Assembly (NCBI RefSeq): GCF_051622035.1
Contig: NC_135361.1
Span: forward strand, 2,299,001-2,363,000
Length of the DNA stretch: 64,000 nucleotides
From: Arctopsyche grandis
Taxonomy: Eukaryota; Arthropoda; Insecta; Trichoptera; Hydropsychidae
Direction of reading: 5' to 3'
The stretch's first letter is position 1; each line of letters starts with the position of its first letter. Below, one piece after another: positions 1 to 9,250 of this stretch. The position numbers were made by a program, and so were the translations under genes. The notes under the pieces are model-generated. The model worked only from the letters and a program-made list of their open reading frames with translations, made no database searches and was not told where the DNA came from.

Positions 1-797
1 AGCACTGGAATAGCAGTGCTGGGAATTTTCTGGGATCACAGTGGTAGAAAAAAAAATCATATTTTCATACTTCAAAAATGTTCAATTGCATTTTGCAAAC
101 TCTCGCGATGTTTCACGCAAAAAATATTCCCATATTGGCGTTCTTGTTTTGAGAGTATGGCTACATTCTTCAAATTTTCGGTTCGCATCCATGTCTAGAT
201 TTCTGTAAGATTAAATAAAACACACCTACATATAATGTAATTAAATAAAGTTTTTGATTCATTGATTCCTTTTTTACAAATATTTTGTACCGTCTAGTAA
301 TTAATTAGTCAACGAAACAGTCCACCTAATATAAAAACTGCAATTATATGTACATTGACTTATGAATTAATTTTAATATAGTTTATAGTACCTACATATG
401 TACTATATGTACATATGTATATCGAAGAACTGGACATATCAATATTATCATAAAATTTACTGATAATCTTCGTACAATTAACAGAAATAACAGTGTCGAA
501 ACAGTCAAAGCAAACAAATGGACTATGACAATCTATTACTTGTTCATCCCACCATTGCTCATTATGCAATATTGTTTTATGTTTTTTCCTTATTATTATA
601 AAAATAATATTTTTAAAGAAATTTCTGCCAGCATCGTAATCCCGGTATTCAGACTAGTTTCAGCACCAGGATTCACGGTACCAGAAAACACCGGAATCCC
701 GGGATTGGGAGTCTTGGTACATATATATGTATAATATATATGTACATACATACAAACAATAAGGTATAGTACCTACTTATGTATGTACATGTGTGTG
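1..797. other. AT-rich intergenic sequence, no gene seen
   Basis: Nothing here has the composition or length of a coding exon. The stretch holds short ACATATGTA-type palindromic microsatellites near 395-420 and 720-745 and otherwise simple AT-rich DNA. It ends at the 9-bp target duplication of the first foldback element. Confidence 0.6.
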
Positions 798-1087
798 GGG
801 GTCTACCTCACGGGCCCAAAAGTGAAACGCCCGAAAACGCAAATATCGGTAGGCAAAGATCGAAAATCGAAAGATAAAAAAAGGTGCATGGTAAACGGTA
901 CTATGTACATTATCTCTCTTTTTGTCATACAGCTTTGTTTAATGTGCGCGCGCAGATACAGGAGGAAAAGCCAAATTAAGTGAGTATGTACGACGGGGGG
1001 GAGAGACCCTTTTTTTATCTTTCGACTTAAGATCTTTCGATATTTGCGTTTTCGGGCGTTTCACTTTCGGGCCCGTGAGGGAGACCA
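798..1087. mobile_element. Foldback MITE, Mutator-like, copy 1
   Basis: The two ends are long inverted repeats that start near GGTCTACCTCACGGGCCC and run on through GTGAAACGCCCGAAAACGC and an A-rich part with repeated GATCGAAA words. The element is flanked by a perfect 9-bp direct repeat, ATGTGTGTG, at 789-797 and 1088-1096. Two relatives with the same ends and also 9-bp duplications lie at 14529 and 17128. Long inverted ends with 8-9-bp target duplications are typical of Mutator-like elements. That family label is inference, because no transposase is present. Confidence 0.8.
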
Positions 1088-1353
1088 ATGTGTGTGATAT
1101 AACTTCTTGATGTCGATAACCCAAAAATGATTTTTGTACTCCGTTTTCTCTCTATGTATTTTATAAATGAAAATAAATAAATTACATATTGTGTTTACTT
1201 TTATGTTTTATAAACTAGTTTTATATACATTGTTTTTATGAATCTTTATCCAGTTTTATTCTCCCGATGGGCAGAGTCCAGTAATGCTCGGCTTAGCCAG
1301 GCAAAGCCAATTGATATTTTTTAAAAATAAAAGATCAGTATACATTTAAAATA

Positions 1354-1359
1354 TTTATT
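1354..1359 (-). promoter_or_regulatory. Candidate poly(A) signal of the 1447-2736 gene
   Basis: On the minus strand this reads AATAAA, about 90 bases past the stop codon at 1447-1449. It is the nearest such signal. AT-rich DNA produces this hexamer often by chance. Confidence 0.4.
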
Positions 1360-1446
1360 TTATTAGTCAACCAGCCACTTACATCTATCATGTACCAAAA
1401 ACAGAATTATTATCACAGTATTCCATTCAATATTTAATTATAAAAT

Positions 1447-2518
1447 TCAGAGAGATATGAACTGCATAACCATAAAAATCGTATTCATTCTGTGTTGTGT
1501 TGATTTATCAATTTTAAATGAATTATACAATAGAGTTTTATTGACTTTCTGATTTTTAACTAGATGGAATACTGCATTCTCAACCTGTGCACACACTTGA
1601 AGTGCAAATCTTGCACCGTCGCGGGAATATTGAAGTATTTCCGAGAACCGCGGTTGGTATGGAGAACCCTGCGACGATCGAGGCATTCTACTTTCCAATA
1701 GCTGTTCCAATACTTCGTATTTATGTTTCAAGAGATTGGCCATTTTGTGCATTTTAGATTTGCCTTTATTGATGCATGGCATGATAGAGTTTATTTCATC
1801 TATTAAAAAATAGTCCAATTTGTCTTTTATGTTTTTAAAACCAATTAAAGGCGTATTTGTTATGTTTGCCCTGTGAAAGTAAAACAAAAAAAATTGTCAT
1901 TTACAAACAATTATTGACTTATCAACAATAAAACGATGATCTTACGGATTAAACACAAATCTGTTGTATCGACACCAGAACGATTATTCCCGTAGTAATA
2001 TTTACCATTAGAATTAACGAAATTTGGCATTGTCGTTGATACTTAAATACTTATATTTGTAGAGAAATATTTCAAAACATATCATTATGCTTAAATTGAC
2101 GGTCAAAGCAGAAATAAATCAAGAGAATTGAACATAATATGACATATGGAAATTCAATTCCAAGACATATGAACTCACACGATAACTACGAGATGTATTT
2201 TTAAAATAAACAAGAAACAATGAAAATTTTTAAATTGCGCCTAATAATAAACACAAAAAATTTTGAAATAACATGCACTTTTAATATATTTCGATGTATA
2301 AATGAATTGTAATTGTACATATGTACTTTCAAGTATGAAATTAATTGCCTTTGTGTGGAATTGTTTTGTTACCATAAATTTGATACTTGTACAACCAACG
2401 ATTGTACATTGTACTAACCTAAAAAATAGCGTGTAAAAACTAATGTGTCATTTTGTTGTTATAATATGCAATATTTAATTTTTGTTGGACTACTCGGTTT
2501 GAATATGAATTTAATATA

Positions 2519-2558
<40 letters not shown>

Positions 2559-2736
2559 ATATATGTGAATGCAGAAGAGTTGGTTACCTTTGAATTCTGT
2601 GTTTACGCTCCAGTAAATTATATATTTTGAGAGTATCGAGCTGACACTCTCGCAAGATTTTTATGTATGTTTTGTAAAGTATTTGTAAATAATTGAAATA
2701 GTCGGCAGTGACCTCGGGCACCCTTTCCAAGTCCAT
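1447..2736 (-). CDS. Two-exon gene, 190-residue helical protein, possible C1orf109/AIRIM relative
   Basis: Exon 1 is 2736-2588, starting MDLERVPEVTADYF. Exon 2 is 1870-1447. The intron (2587-1871) starts GTAACC, ends TTTCACAG and splits an Arg codon in phase 2; the joined frame is open throughout and gives 190 residues. An ATG also lies just upstream of exon 2, but it sits inside the intron, so I chose the upstream start, whose exon has coding character. The protein is mostly charged, predicted-helical sequence with no signal peptide or membrane segment; a central SRMPRSSQGSPYQPRFSEIL stretch may be a linker. Size, helical layout and a weak match around the ECQ and RFSEILQ words recall C1orf109/AIRIM (DUF4477), a ribosome-biogenesis factor. 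I am confident that this is a host gene and not confident of the family. Confidence 0.7.
2515..2572. repeat. (TA)n microsatellite in the intron of the 1447-2736 gene
   Basis: An almost uninterrupted TA run lies about 15 bases inside the 5' splice site of the intron. Its length is likely to vary between individuals. Confidence 0.8.
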
Positions 2737-2814
2737 ATTGAAGTTGAACTTCACCAACTGTCAAACGTCAACAGATGACGGCCACATTTTCGATGTTGCC
2801 ACTACCAATAATAT

Positions 2815-3635
2815 ATTCTTCTTCTTCTTCTAATGCCGAATCCGTATTCAGACGTAGGCGACTACCATGGGCAGACATCGTTTATGGCCCGTGCGAATTC
2901 TTTCCTATCATGGGCAAGCCGAAATAGCTTTTCGAGACCGAGTCCCATCCATGACCTGATGTTCCGGAGCCAAGAGAGCTTCTTTCTCCCAAGCCACCGT
3001 TTGCCTTCTATTTTCCCTTTGTTTGATTGTTTGTAGAAGGCGATATTTGGGGCCGCGAATAGTGTGGCCAAAGTATTCCATCTTACGGCGCTTCACCGTG
3101 TCAAGAAGCTCTCTCTTTTTATGAAGAAGCTGGATCTTTAGCATCCTGCGGTAACACCACATTTCAAAGGAGTCTATACTGTTCATGGATGCCACTAACA
3201 GTGTCCACGTTTCGCATCCATACAGCAACACCGACCAAACATAGGAGTGCAGGACTCTTAAACACAATTTCATAGACAACCTTCGACAACATAAAACATT
3301 TTTCATTAAAACATTTCTTATCTCCATTTCGGAACTGACGTCCGTATTGATCATTGCTCCTAGGTATTTGTATTGCTCGACCTGTTCAATCATTTGTCCA
3401 CGCACACTGAGGTTTGATGGATTCGTCTTTTCTTTACATATTACCATTGATTTTGTCTTGTTGATATTAATAGACAGACCCCATTTTTGACATGAATGAT
3501 CAATTGCGATCAATAACGATTGTAGGTCTTCGGCACTCTCAGTCAATATTGCCGTATCATCAGCGAAATAATATATTACACTTTTATAATCTTTGCATGT
3601 GTCCATTGGCACCGTTAACACTGGCGGTATCACAC
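2815..3635 (-). mobile_element. 5'-truncated RTE-like LINE, reverse transcriptase C-terminal half
   Basis: The minus strand encodes the end of a non-LTR reverse transcriptase. The catalytic YFADDTAILTES box is at about 3565, followed by the thumb, then LLYGCETWTL and EMWCYRRMLKI, and KRRKMEYFGH, a combination typical of RTE-type LINEs. The frame shifts near 3030: the frame ending at 2908 carries the RT box, while the natural C-terminus (GKRWLGRKK to INDVCPW) lies in the frame ending at 2862. The 3' end is a short (GAA)n tail at 2817-2831. Everything upstream of the RT active site is missing, so this is a dead, 5'-truncated copy. A small piece of the same 3' end lies at 24259-24292. Confidence 0.85.
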
Positions 3636-3705
3636 CAGTATTTACTGGGTCCAGTAAATACCGCAGATCGTACGCATGAGTGCATTAACACTAGCGGTAT
3701 ATACC
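3609..3705. repeat. TTAA-bounded short repeats with a palindrome
   Basis: Two related words, TTAACACTGGCGGTAT and TTAACACTAGCGGTAT, lie about 73 bases apart. Between them is the palindrome GTATTTACTGG / CCAGTAAATAC. The inverse word CGCTAGTGTTAA occurs at about 9473-9484. TTAA next to an inverted CACTAGCG end would suit a piggyBac-type relic, but the evidence is thin. Confidence 0.35.
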
Positions 3706-3918
3706 TCGCCTTAGCACCTTGGTTTACGGCCAGTACCTGGGGGGCTGCCATATGTATTATATGTATAAATTCGCTAACCAGTTCAATAAAAACAAATTAA
3801 ACTTAAAATTAACAAAGTTCAGCTTAACAAAAATGAGGTTATGGACACAAACGTATACAAACTTCAATTGACACCAACAAAAACCTAAATTATTTTTATG
3901 TACAAAGTATCTGTTTTA

Positions 3919-4077
3919 AGGTCTGTTCATACCTATTCAGCACGACCCGTATCCTGCAGGTATTGCGCATGCGCGAATGAAGTATGAATACGTCCATATA
4001 ATGTACCAAAGAATACTATCCGCACTTGCATGACACCTGCAGGATACGGGTCGTGCTGGATAGGTATGAACAGACCT
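3919..4077. mobile_element. Tourist-like (PIF/Harbinger) MITE
   Basis: This is a 159-bp hairpin element. Its 43-base ends are inverted copies that differ at one position and begin AGGTCTGTTCATACC. A TTA triplet flanks both ends (3916-3918 and 4078-4080), the usual 3-bp target duplication of PIF/Harbinger and Tourist MITEs. A second partial copy with the same end and a TTA is at 34352-34368. Confidence 0.75.
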
Positions 4078-4351
4078 TTAAGAGTTCAAATAAATTAATA
4101 CAACTTTGTAATAATTATAATCGATCTGTAATTGCTCCGTAAGCTGTTTATTTTATTTTTTATATCTTCTTTCGTCGCGTTCGGCTTGATTTTCTTGCAG
4201 CTTCGTAATATGTAGAACATTTAAGTAATCTTTTTTTTTTACTTATTTAAATAATTATTATCGTTGGGATTCCATAATGCTGGATGCTTAATGCTGTCTC
4301 ATCATAGGATATAATGCTTGATATTCACACTTGGATATCGCCAAAGAAATG

Positions 4352-4448
4352 GTTCTAGGCGATAACATGAACGATTACCAGAACCTTTGTAGAATGCGTG
4401 AAGATTCGTTCGAGTCATTGCTAATATTGGTTTCATCCTACATAACAA
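4352..4448 (+). pseudogene. PIF/Harbinger transposase fragment, N-terminal side
   Basis: The plus strand reads GDNMNDYQNLCRMREDSF followed by ESLLILVSSYITK. This matches the start of Harbinger nuclease transposases, where an FRxxLRMDxxxFxxLLxLVxPxI pattern precedes the MRxAIxPRERL box. The frame closes directly after the fragment, where a 33-base segment is duplicated in tandem (4420-4485). The next part of the same protein resumes about 4 kb downstream at 8448, after an inserted element. Confidence 0.65.
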
Positions 4449-4485
4449 AATAAATATTGGTTTCATCCTACATAACAAACAAATT
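4420..4485 (+). repeat. 33-base tandem duplication
   Basis: The segment beginning AATATTGGTTTCATCC is present twice in a row with no visible change. It lies at the edge of the broken Harbinger fragment, just left of the inserted repeat-bearing element, and may have arisen during that insertion. Confidence 0.7.
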
Positions 4486-4635
4486 CGGGTGTGACCAACC
4501 CATGACTTTATCTATGTATGTATTTGATAAATATAAGAAGGTTACAAAACAAAATTCGATATTGAACTGATGACTATGATAGCGATACAAATTGAGCGCA
4601 AATGTATGGAAACTTGCACAAAACAAAAGATCTAC

Positions 4636-7600
4636 TTCCGGTTATCAGATTTTGTTCAAATTTTTTTTATTACTAAAAATCACTATCAGTATTATACTCA
4701 TTAAATATCAAGAAAATAAAAATAATTTAAAAGGTCAAAATAAAATAATGAAATATTGTTTTAAAAAAAAATACTACTTCCGGTTTACAAATTCTGACCA
4801 AAACCCTACCAGCTCTAAGTTAGTACATAAAGGATAGAAATATAAATTTTCAGCTTAATACGTTCAGGGGTGCGGACAGAGTAGTGGGCACAACATTTTT
4901 GACTTTTCTACGAGGAAAAAAATCCCACTTCCGGTTCATTAAATTAAGTATTTTTTTTTTATTTTTACTTAAAATCACTATTTTTATTATACACATTAAA
5001 TATCAAGAAGCTTAAAACAATTTAAAAGGTCAAAATAAAATAATGAAAAAATAATGAAATATTGTTTTTAAAAAAAATACTACTTCCGGCTTACGAATTC
5101 TGATCAAAACCCTACCAGCTCTAAGTTAGTACACAAAGAATAGAAATATAAATTTTCAGCTTAATACGTTCAGGGGTGCGGACAGAGTAGTTGGCACAAC
5201 ATTTTTGACCTTTCCACGAGGAAAAAAATCCCACTTCCGGTTCATTAAATTAAGTAATTTTTTTTTTATTTTTACTTAAAATCACTATTTTTATTATACA
5301 CATTAAATATCAAGAAGCTTAAAACAATTTTAAAGGTCAAAATAAAATAATGAAAAAATAATGAAATATTGTTTTTAAAAAAAATACTACTTCCGGTTTA
5401 CGAATTCTGACCAAAACCCTACCAGCTCTAAGTTAGTACATAAAGGATAGAAATATAAATTTTCAGCTTAATACGATCAGGGGTGCGGACAGAGTAGTGG
5501 GCACAACATTTTTGACCTTTCTACGAGGAAAAAAATCCCACTTTCGGTTCATTAAATTAAGTAATTTTTTTTTTTATTTTGACTTAAAATCACTATTTTT
5601 ATTATACACATTAAATATCAAGAAGCTTAAAACAATTTAAAAGGTCAAAATAAAATAATGAAAAAATAATGAAATATTGTTTTTAAAAAAAATACTACTT
5701 CCGGCTTACGAATTCTGATCAAAACCCTACCAGCTCTAAGTTAGTACACAAAGAATAGAAATATAAATTTTCAGCTTAATACGTTCAGGGGTGCGGACAG
5801 AGTAGTGGGCACAACATTTTTGACTTTTCTACGAGGAAAAAAATCCCACTTCCGGTTCATTAAATTAAGTATTTTTTTTTTATTTTTACTTAAAATCACT
5901 ATTTTTATTATACACATTAAATATCAAGAAGCTTAAAACAATTTAAAAGGTCAAAATAAAATAATGAAAAAATAATGAAATATTGTTTTTAAAAAAAATA
6001 CTACTTCCGGCTTACGAATTCTGATCAAAACCCTACCAGCTCTAAGTTAGTACACAAAGAATAGAAATATAAATTTTCAGCTTAATACGTTCAGGGGTGC
6101 GGACAGAGTAGTTGGCACAACATTTTTGACCTTTCCACGAGGAAAAAAATCCCACTTCCGGTTCATTAAATTAAGTAATTTTTTTTTTATTTTTACTTAA
6201 AATCACTATTTTTATTATACACATTAAATATCAAGAAGCTTAAAACAATTTTAAAGGTCAAAATAAAATAATGAAAAAATAATGAAATATTGTTTTTAAA
6301 AAAAATACTACTTCCGGTTTACGAATTCTGACCAAAACCCTACCAGCTCTAAGTTAGTACATAAAGGATAGAAATATAAATTTTCAGCTTAATACGATCA
6401 GGGGTGCGGACAGAGTAGTGGGCACAACATTTTTGACCTTTCTACGAGGAAAAAAATCCCACTTTCGGTTCATTAAATTAAGTAATTTTTTTTTATTTTG
6501 ACTTAAAATCACTATTTTTATTATACACATTAAATATCAAGAAGCTTAAAACAATTTAAAAGGTCAAAATAAAATAATGAAAAAATAATGAAATATTGTT
6601 TTTAAAAAAAATACTACTTCCGGCTTACGAATTCTGATCAAAACCCTACCAGCTCTAAGTTAGTACACAAAGAATAGAAATATAAATTTTCAGCTTAATA
6701 CGTTCAGGGGTGCGGACAGAGTAGTGGGCACAACATTTTTGACCTTTCCACGAGGAAAAAAATCCCACTTCCGGTTCATTAAATTAAGTAATTTTTTTTT
6801 TATTTTGACTTAAAATCACTATTTTTATTATACACATTAAATATCAAGAAGCTTAAAACAATTTTAAAGGTCAAAATAAAATAATGAAAAAATAATGAAA
6901 TATTGTTTTTAAAAAAAATACTACTTCCGGTTTACGAATTCTGACCAAAACCCTACCAGCTCTAAGTTAGTACATAAAGGATAGAAATATAAATTTTCAG
7001 CTTAATACGATCAGGGGTGCGGACAGAGTAGTGGGCACAACATTTTTGACCTTTCTACGAGGAAAAAAATCCCACTTTCGGTTCATTAAATTAAGTAATT
7101 TTTTTTTTTTTTTTGACTTAAAATCACTATTTTTATTATACACATTAAATATCAAGAAGCTTAAAACAATTTAAAAGGTCAAAATAAAATAATGAAAAAA
7201 TAATGAAATATTGTTTTTAAAAAAAATACTACTTCCGGCTTACGAATTCTGATCAAAACCCTACCAGCTCTAAGTTAGTACACAAAGAATAGAAATATAA
7301 ATTTTCAGCTTAATACGTTCAGGGGTGCGGACAGAGTAGTGGGCACAACATTTTTGACCTTTCCACGAGGAAAAAAATCCCACTTCCGGTTCATTAAATT
7401 AAGTAATTTTTTTTTTATTTTGACTTAAAATCACTATTTTTATTATACACATTAAATATCAAGAAGCTTAAAACAATTTAAAAGGTCAAAATAAAATAAT
7501 GAAAAACTAATGAAATATTGTTTTTAAAAAAAATACTACTTCCGGTTTACGAATTTTGACCAAAACCCTACCAGATCTAAGTTAGTACATAAAGGATAGA

Positions 7601-7740
7601 AATATAAATTTTCAGCTTAATACGTTCAGGGGTGTGGACAGAGTAGTGGGCACAACATTTTTGACCTTTCTACGAGGAAAAAATCCCACTTCCGGTTTAT
7701 TAAATTAAGTGATTTTTTTTTATTTTCATTAAATTGATAC
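4636..7740 (+). repeat. 307-bp satellite-like tandem array, about ten units
   Basis: The landmark TACTTCCGG occurs at 5081, 5388, 5696, 6002, 6309, 6615, 6922, 7230 and 7537, a spacing of 306-308 bases, with an earlier, more diverged unit from 4636. Units fall into two types, GGCTTACG with CTGATCAAAAC and GGTTTACG with CTGACCAAAAC. These alternate except for one doubled GGCTTACG type at 5696/6002. Each unit also has a second CACTTCCGGTTC or CACTTTCGGTTC word. The variants GTAGTTGGC (near 5190 and 6111) and CACTTTCGG recur about 921 bases apart, pointing to a three-unit duplication. Confidence 0.9.
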
Positions 7741-8251
7741 AAGAATTATACTTGAATTTTTTTGTGACGAACACACATGTTAAAGGGGTCGAAAAAAATA
7801 GTGGAAGAAAAATCGAACAAGAGTAAACTGCTACTTCCGGTTTACGGATGCTAATTAAATTTTACAATTAACTTGGTATTAAACTTAAACTTCTAGATAT
7901 GAAATTTCAGTTCAATAAACCAAAAGGTTTCTGAAAAAAACATAAAAAACTTCGATTCTCTAGAGTAAAAGTACTGCTTCCGGTTCAGATAGAAATATTT
8001 AAAAAATATGAGGTTATAAAAAATATTATTTGTATTATATTTAAAAAAAATTCAGTCCGATTCAATTAGTGGTTTGGGAGATAATTGAATTCAAAAACTT
8101 AAAAAAAGAGGACACCTATAAGGCGAGGTACCATTTCCGGTCAACTTAAAAATTTGAAAAAAATTTACGTCGTGTCGATAAGAATTTCAGTAACCGATAC
8201 TAAGTTTCAGTTCGATAGGACTAACGGTGTTAAAAATATCCCCAAAATACA

Positions 8252-8285
8252 CACCCACACAGACACACACACAGACACACACACA

Positions 8286-8318
<33 letters not shown>
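8252..8318 (+). repeat. CA/CAGA microsatellite in the repeat-bearing element
   Basis: Repeated CACACAGACACACA words run into a pure CA run. The second element copy has the same block in shorter form at 28866-28880, so it is an original part of the element whose length varies. Confidence 0.85.
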
Positions 8319-8447
8319 TTTTTTCTAGATCATGAAAACGTGATCAGTGATCGATTCTGAGTTCGAATCAGTCAAAATCTCGAGTTCGAATTTTCGCATG
8401 ATCACAAAACTTCATCTATTGTTACTACGTACATAGATAAAGTAAAA

Positions 8448-8621
8448 ATATACGAAAATGAGACTAGCCATAACACCGAGAGAGAAACTCGCCGTAACGT
8501 TACGGTACCTTGCAACTGGCAGTAGTTTCACGTGCTTGAGATATTCCAGTTTTCTTTCGACGTCTACTATAAGTGAAGCTGTTATTACCACATGCAGAGC
8601 ATTAAGTCATGTTCTCTAGAA
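8448..8621 (+). pseudogene. PIF/Harbinger transposase fragment, MRLAITPREKL box
   Basis: The plus strand reads TKMRLAITPREKL, AVTLRYLATGSSF and STSTISEAVITTCRAL, then a stop codon. This is the conserved segment just before the DDE domain of PIF/Harbinger transposases. It continues the protein broken at 4448. The catalytic domain itself is absent: the reading frame ends and AT-rich DNA follows, so the element is both interrupted and internally deleted. Confidence 0.8.
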
Positions 8622-8735
8622 GTATATAAAGGTACAAATAAAAACCAAAGTAATATAAAAACTTTATTATTTCAATGTTCTTACTACTAAGTTCTACTAA
8701 GTAATTTTAATAAGGAACAGTATTTTTTTATATAT

Positions 8736-8993
8736 TTATGACCATTTATTTATACACAAATATAAATATATACACAAATTATAATGAAACACAATAAAAA
8801 ATAAATGATTTAATGCTTCATATAGTACATTGTTCCTGGCGTTTTCTATTTCTAATCTTAATTCAGGATTCAATGTTTTTAAACCGTCACTCCAGTACGC
8901 ACACATTGGATGGAAAAAAGTTTGGGGAGATTCAACTATGGGCCGAGACACAATAATAAAAAGATTTAATTTAAACACAATCAGCCGAGACAC
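8736..8993 (-). pseudogene. Harbinger-associated second ORF fragment (candidate)
   Basis: The minus strand has an 85-residue open frame with HPMCAYWSDGLKTLNPELRL and ENARNNVLYEALNHL. Short proteins with a MADF/Myb-like head and a tail of this sort are the second gene of PIF/Harbinger elements and usually run toward the transposase gene, as here. No DNA-binding head is visible. The assignment rests mainly on the neighbouring transposase. Confidence 0.4.
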
Positions 8994-9159
8994 AATTTAA
9001 ACACAATCATAAAAAAAAACAGTGATAAAATAGTAGTGGATAAATGAACATTTAAATCTAATATATAATTATTTAGAAACAGACTTTGTATTGTTGGTTC
9101 ATAAATCCACGACGTCATCGAACAAATTAATATACAAATAAATTAAAAAAAAATAAAAC

Positions 9160-9250
9160 TATTCAAATAAATTTAATAAAATGTTTACTATTAGATTGGC
9201 CATGTTTAAGCGGTTTATATTACAAATACCGAGCGAAGCCAGGTAAAAAC
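9160..9250 (-). repeat. CCCGGCTTCGCTC-family repeat, fragment
   Basis: On the minus strand this carries the family head: a CCTGGCTTCGCTCGG variant, then TATTTGTAATATAAACCGC, CTTAAACATGGCCAATC and AATAGTAAACATTTTATT. Other copies are at 21150, 32105, 36043, 38445 and 46791. Only the head is present here. Confidence 0.75.

Larger units (their letters stand above)
4503..8443 (+). mobile_element. Repeat-bearing element, large copy, inside a Harbinger gene
   Basis: The element has a unique left part (about 4503-4635), a central tandem array, and a unique right part (about 7740-8443) that includes a CA/GACA microsatellite and the words TTCTAGATCAT and CGAGTTCGAATTTTCGCATG. The right end, TACGTACATAGATAAAGT, is the near inverse of ACTTTATCTATGTATGTA at 4504, so the ends may be short inverted repeats. 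A second copy at 27311-29005 shares both unique parts but has only about three array units. No credible protein is encoded. Harbinger transposase sequence lies on both sides, which shows this copy is an insertion. Superfamily unknown; a Helitron or another non-autonomous DNA element is possible. Confidence 0.7.
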
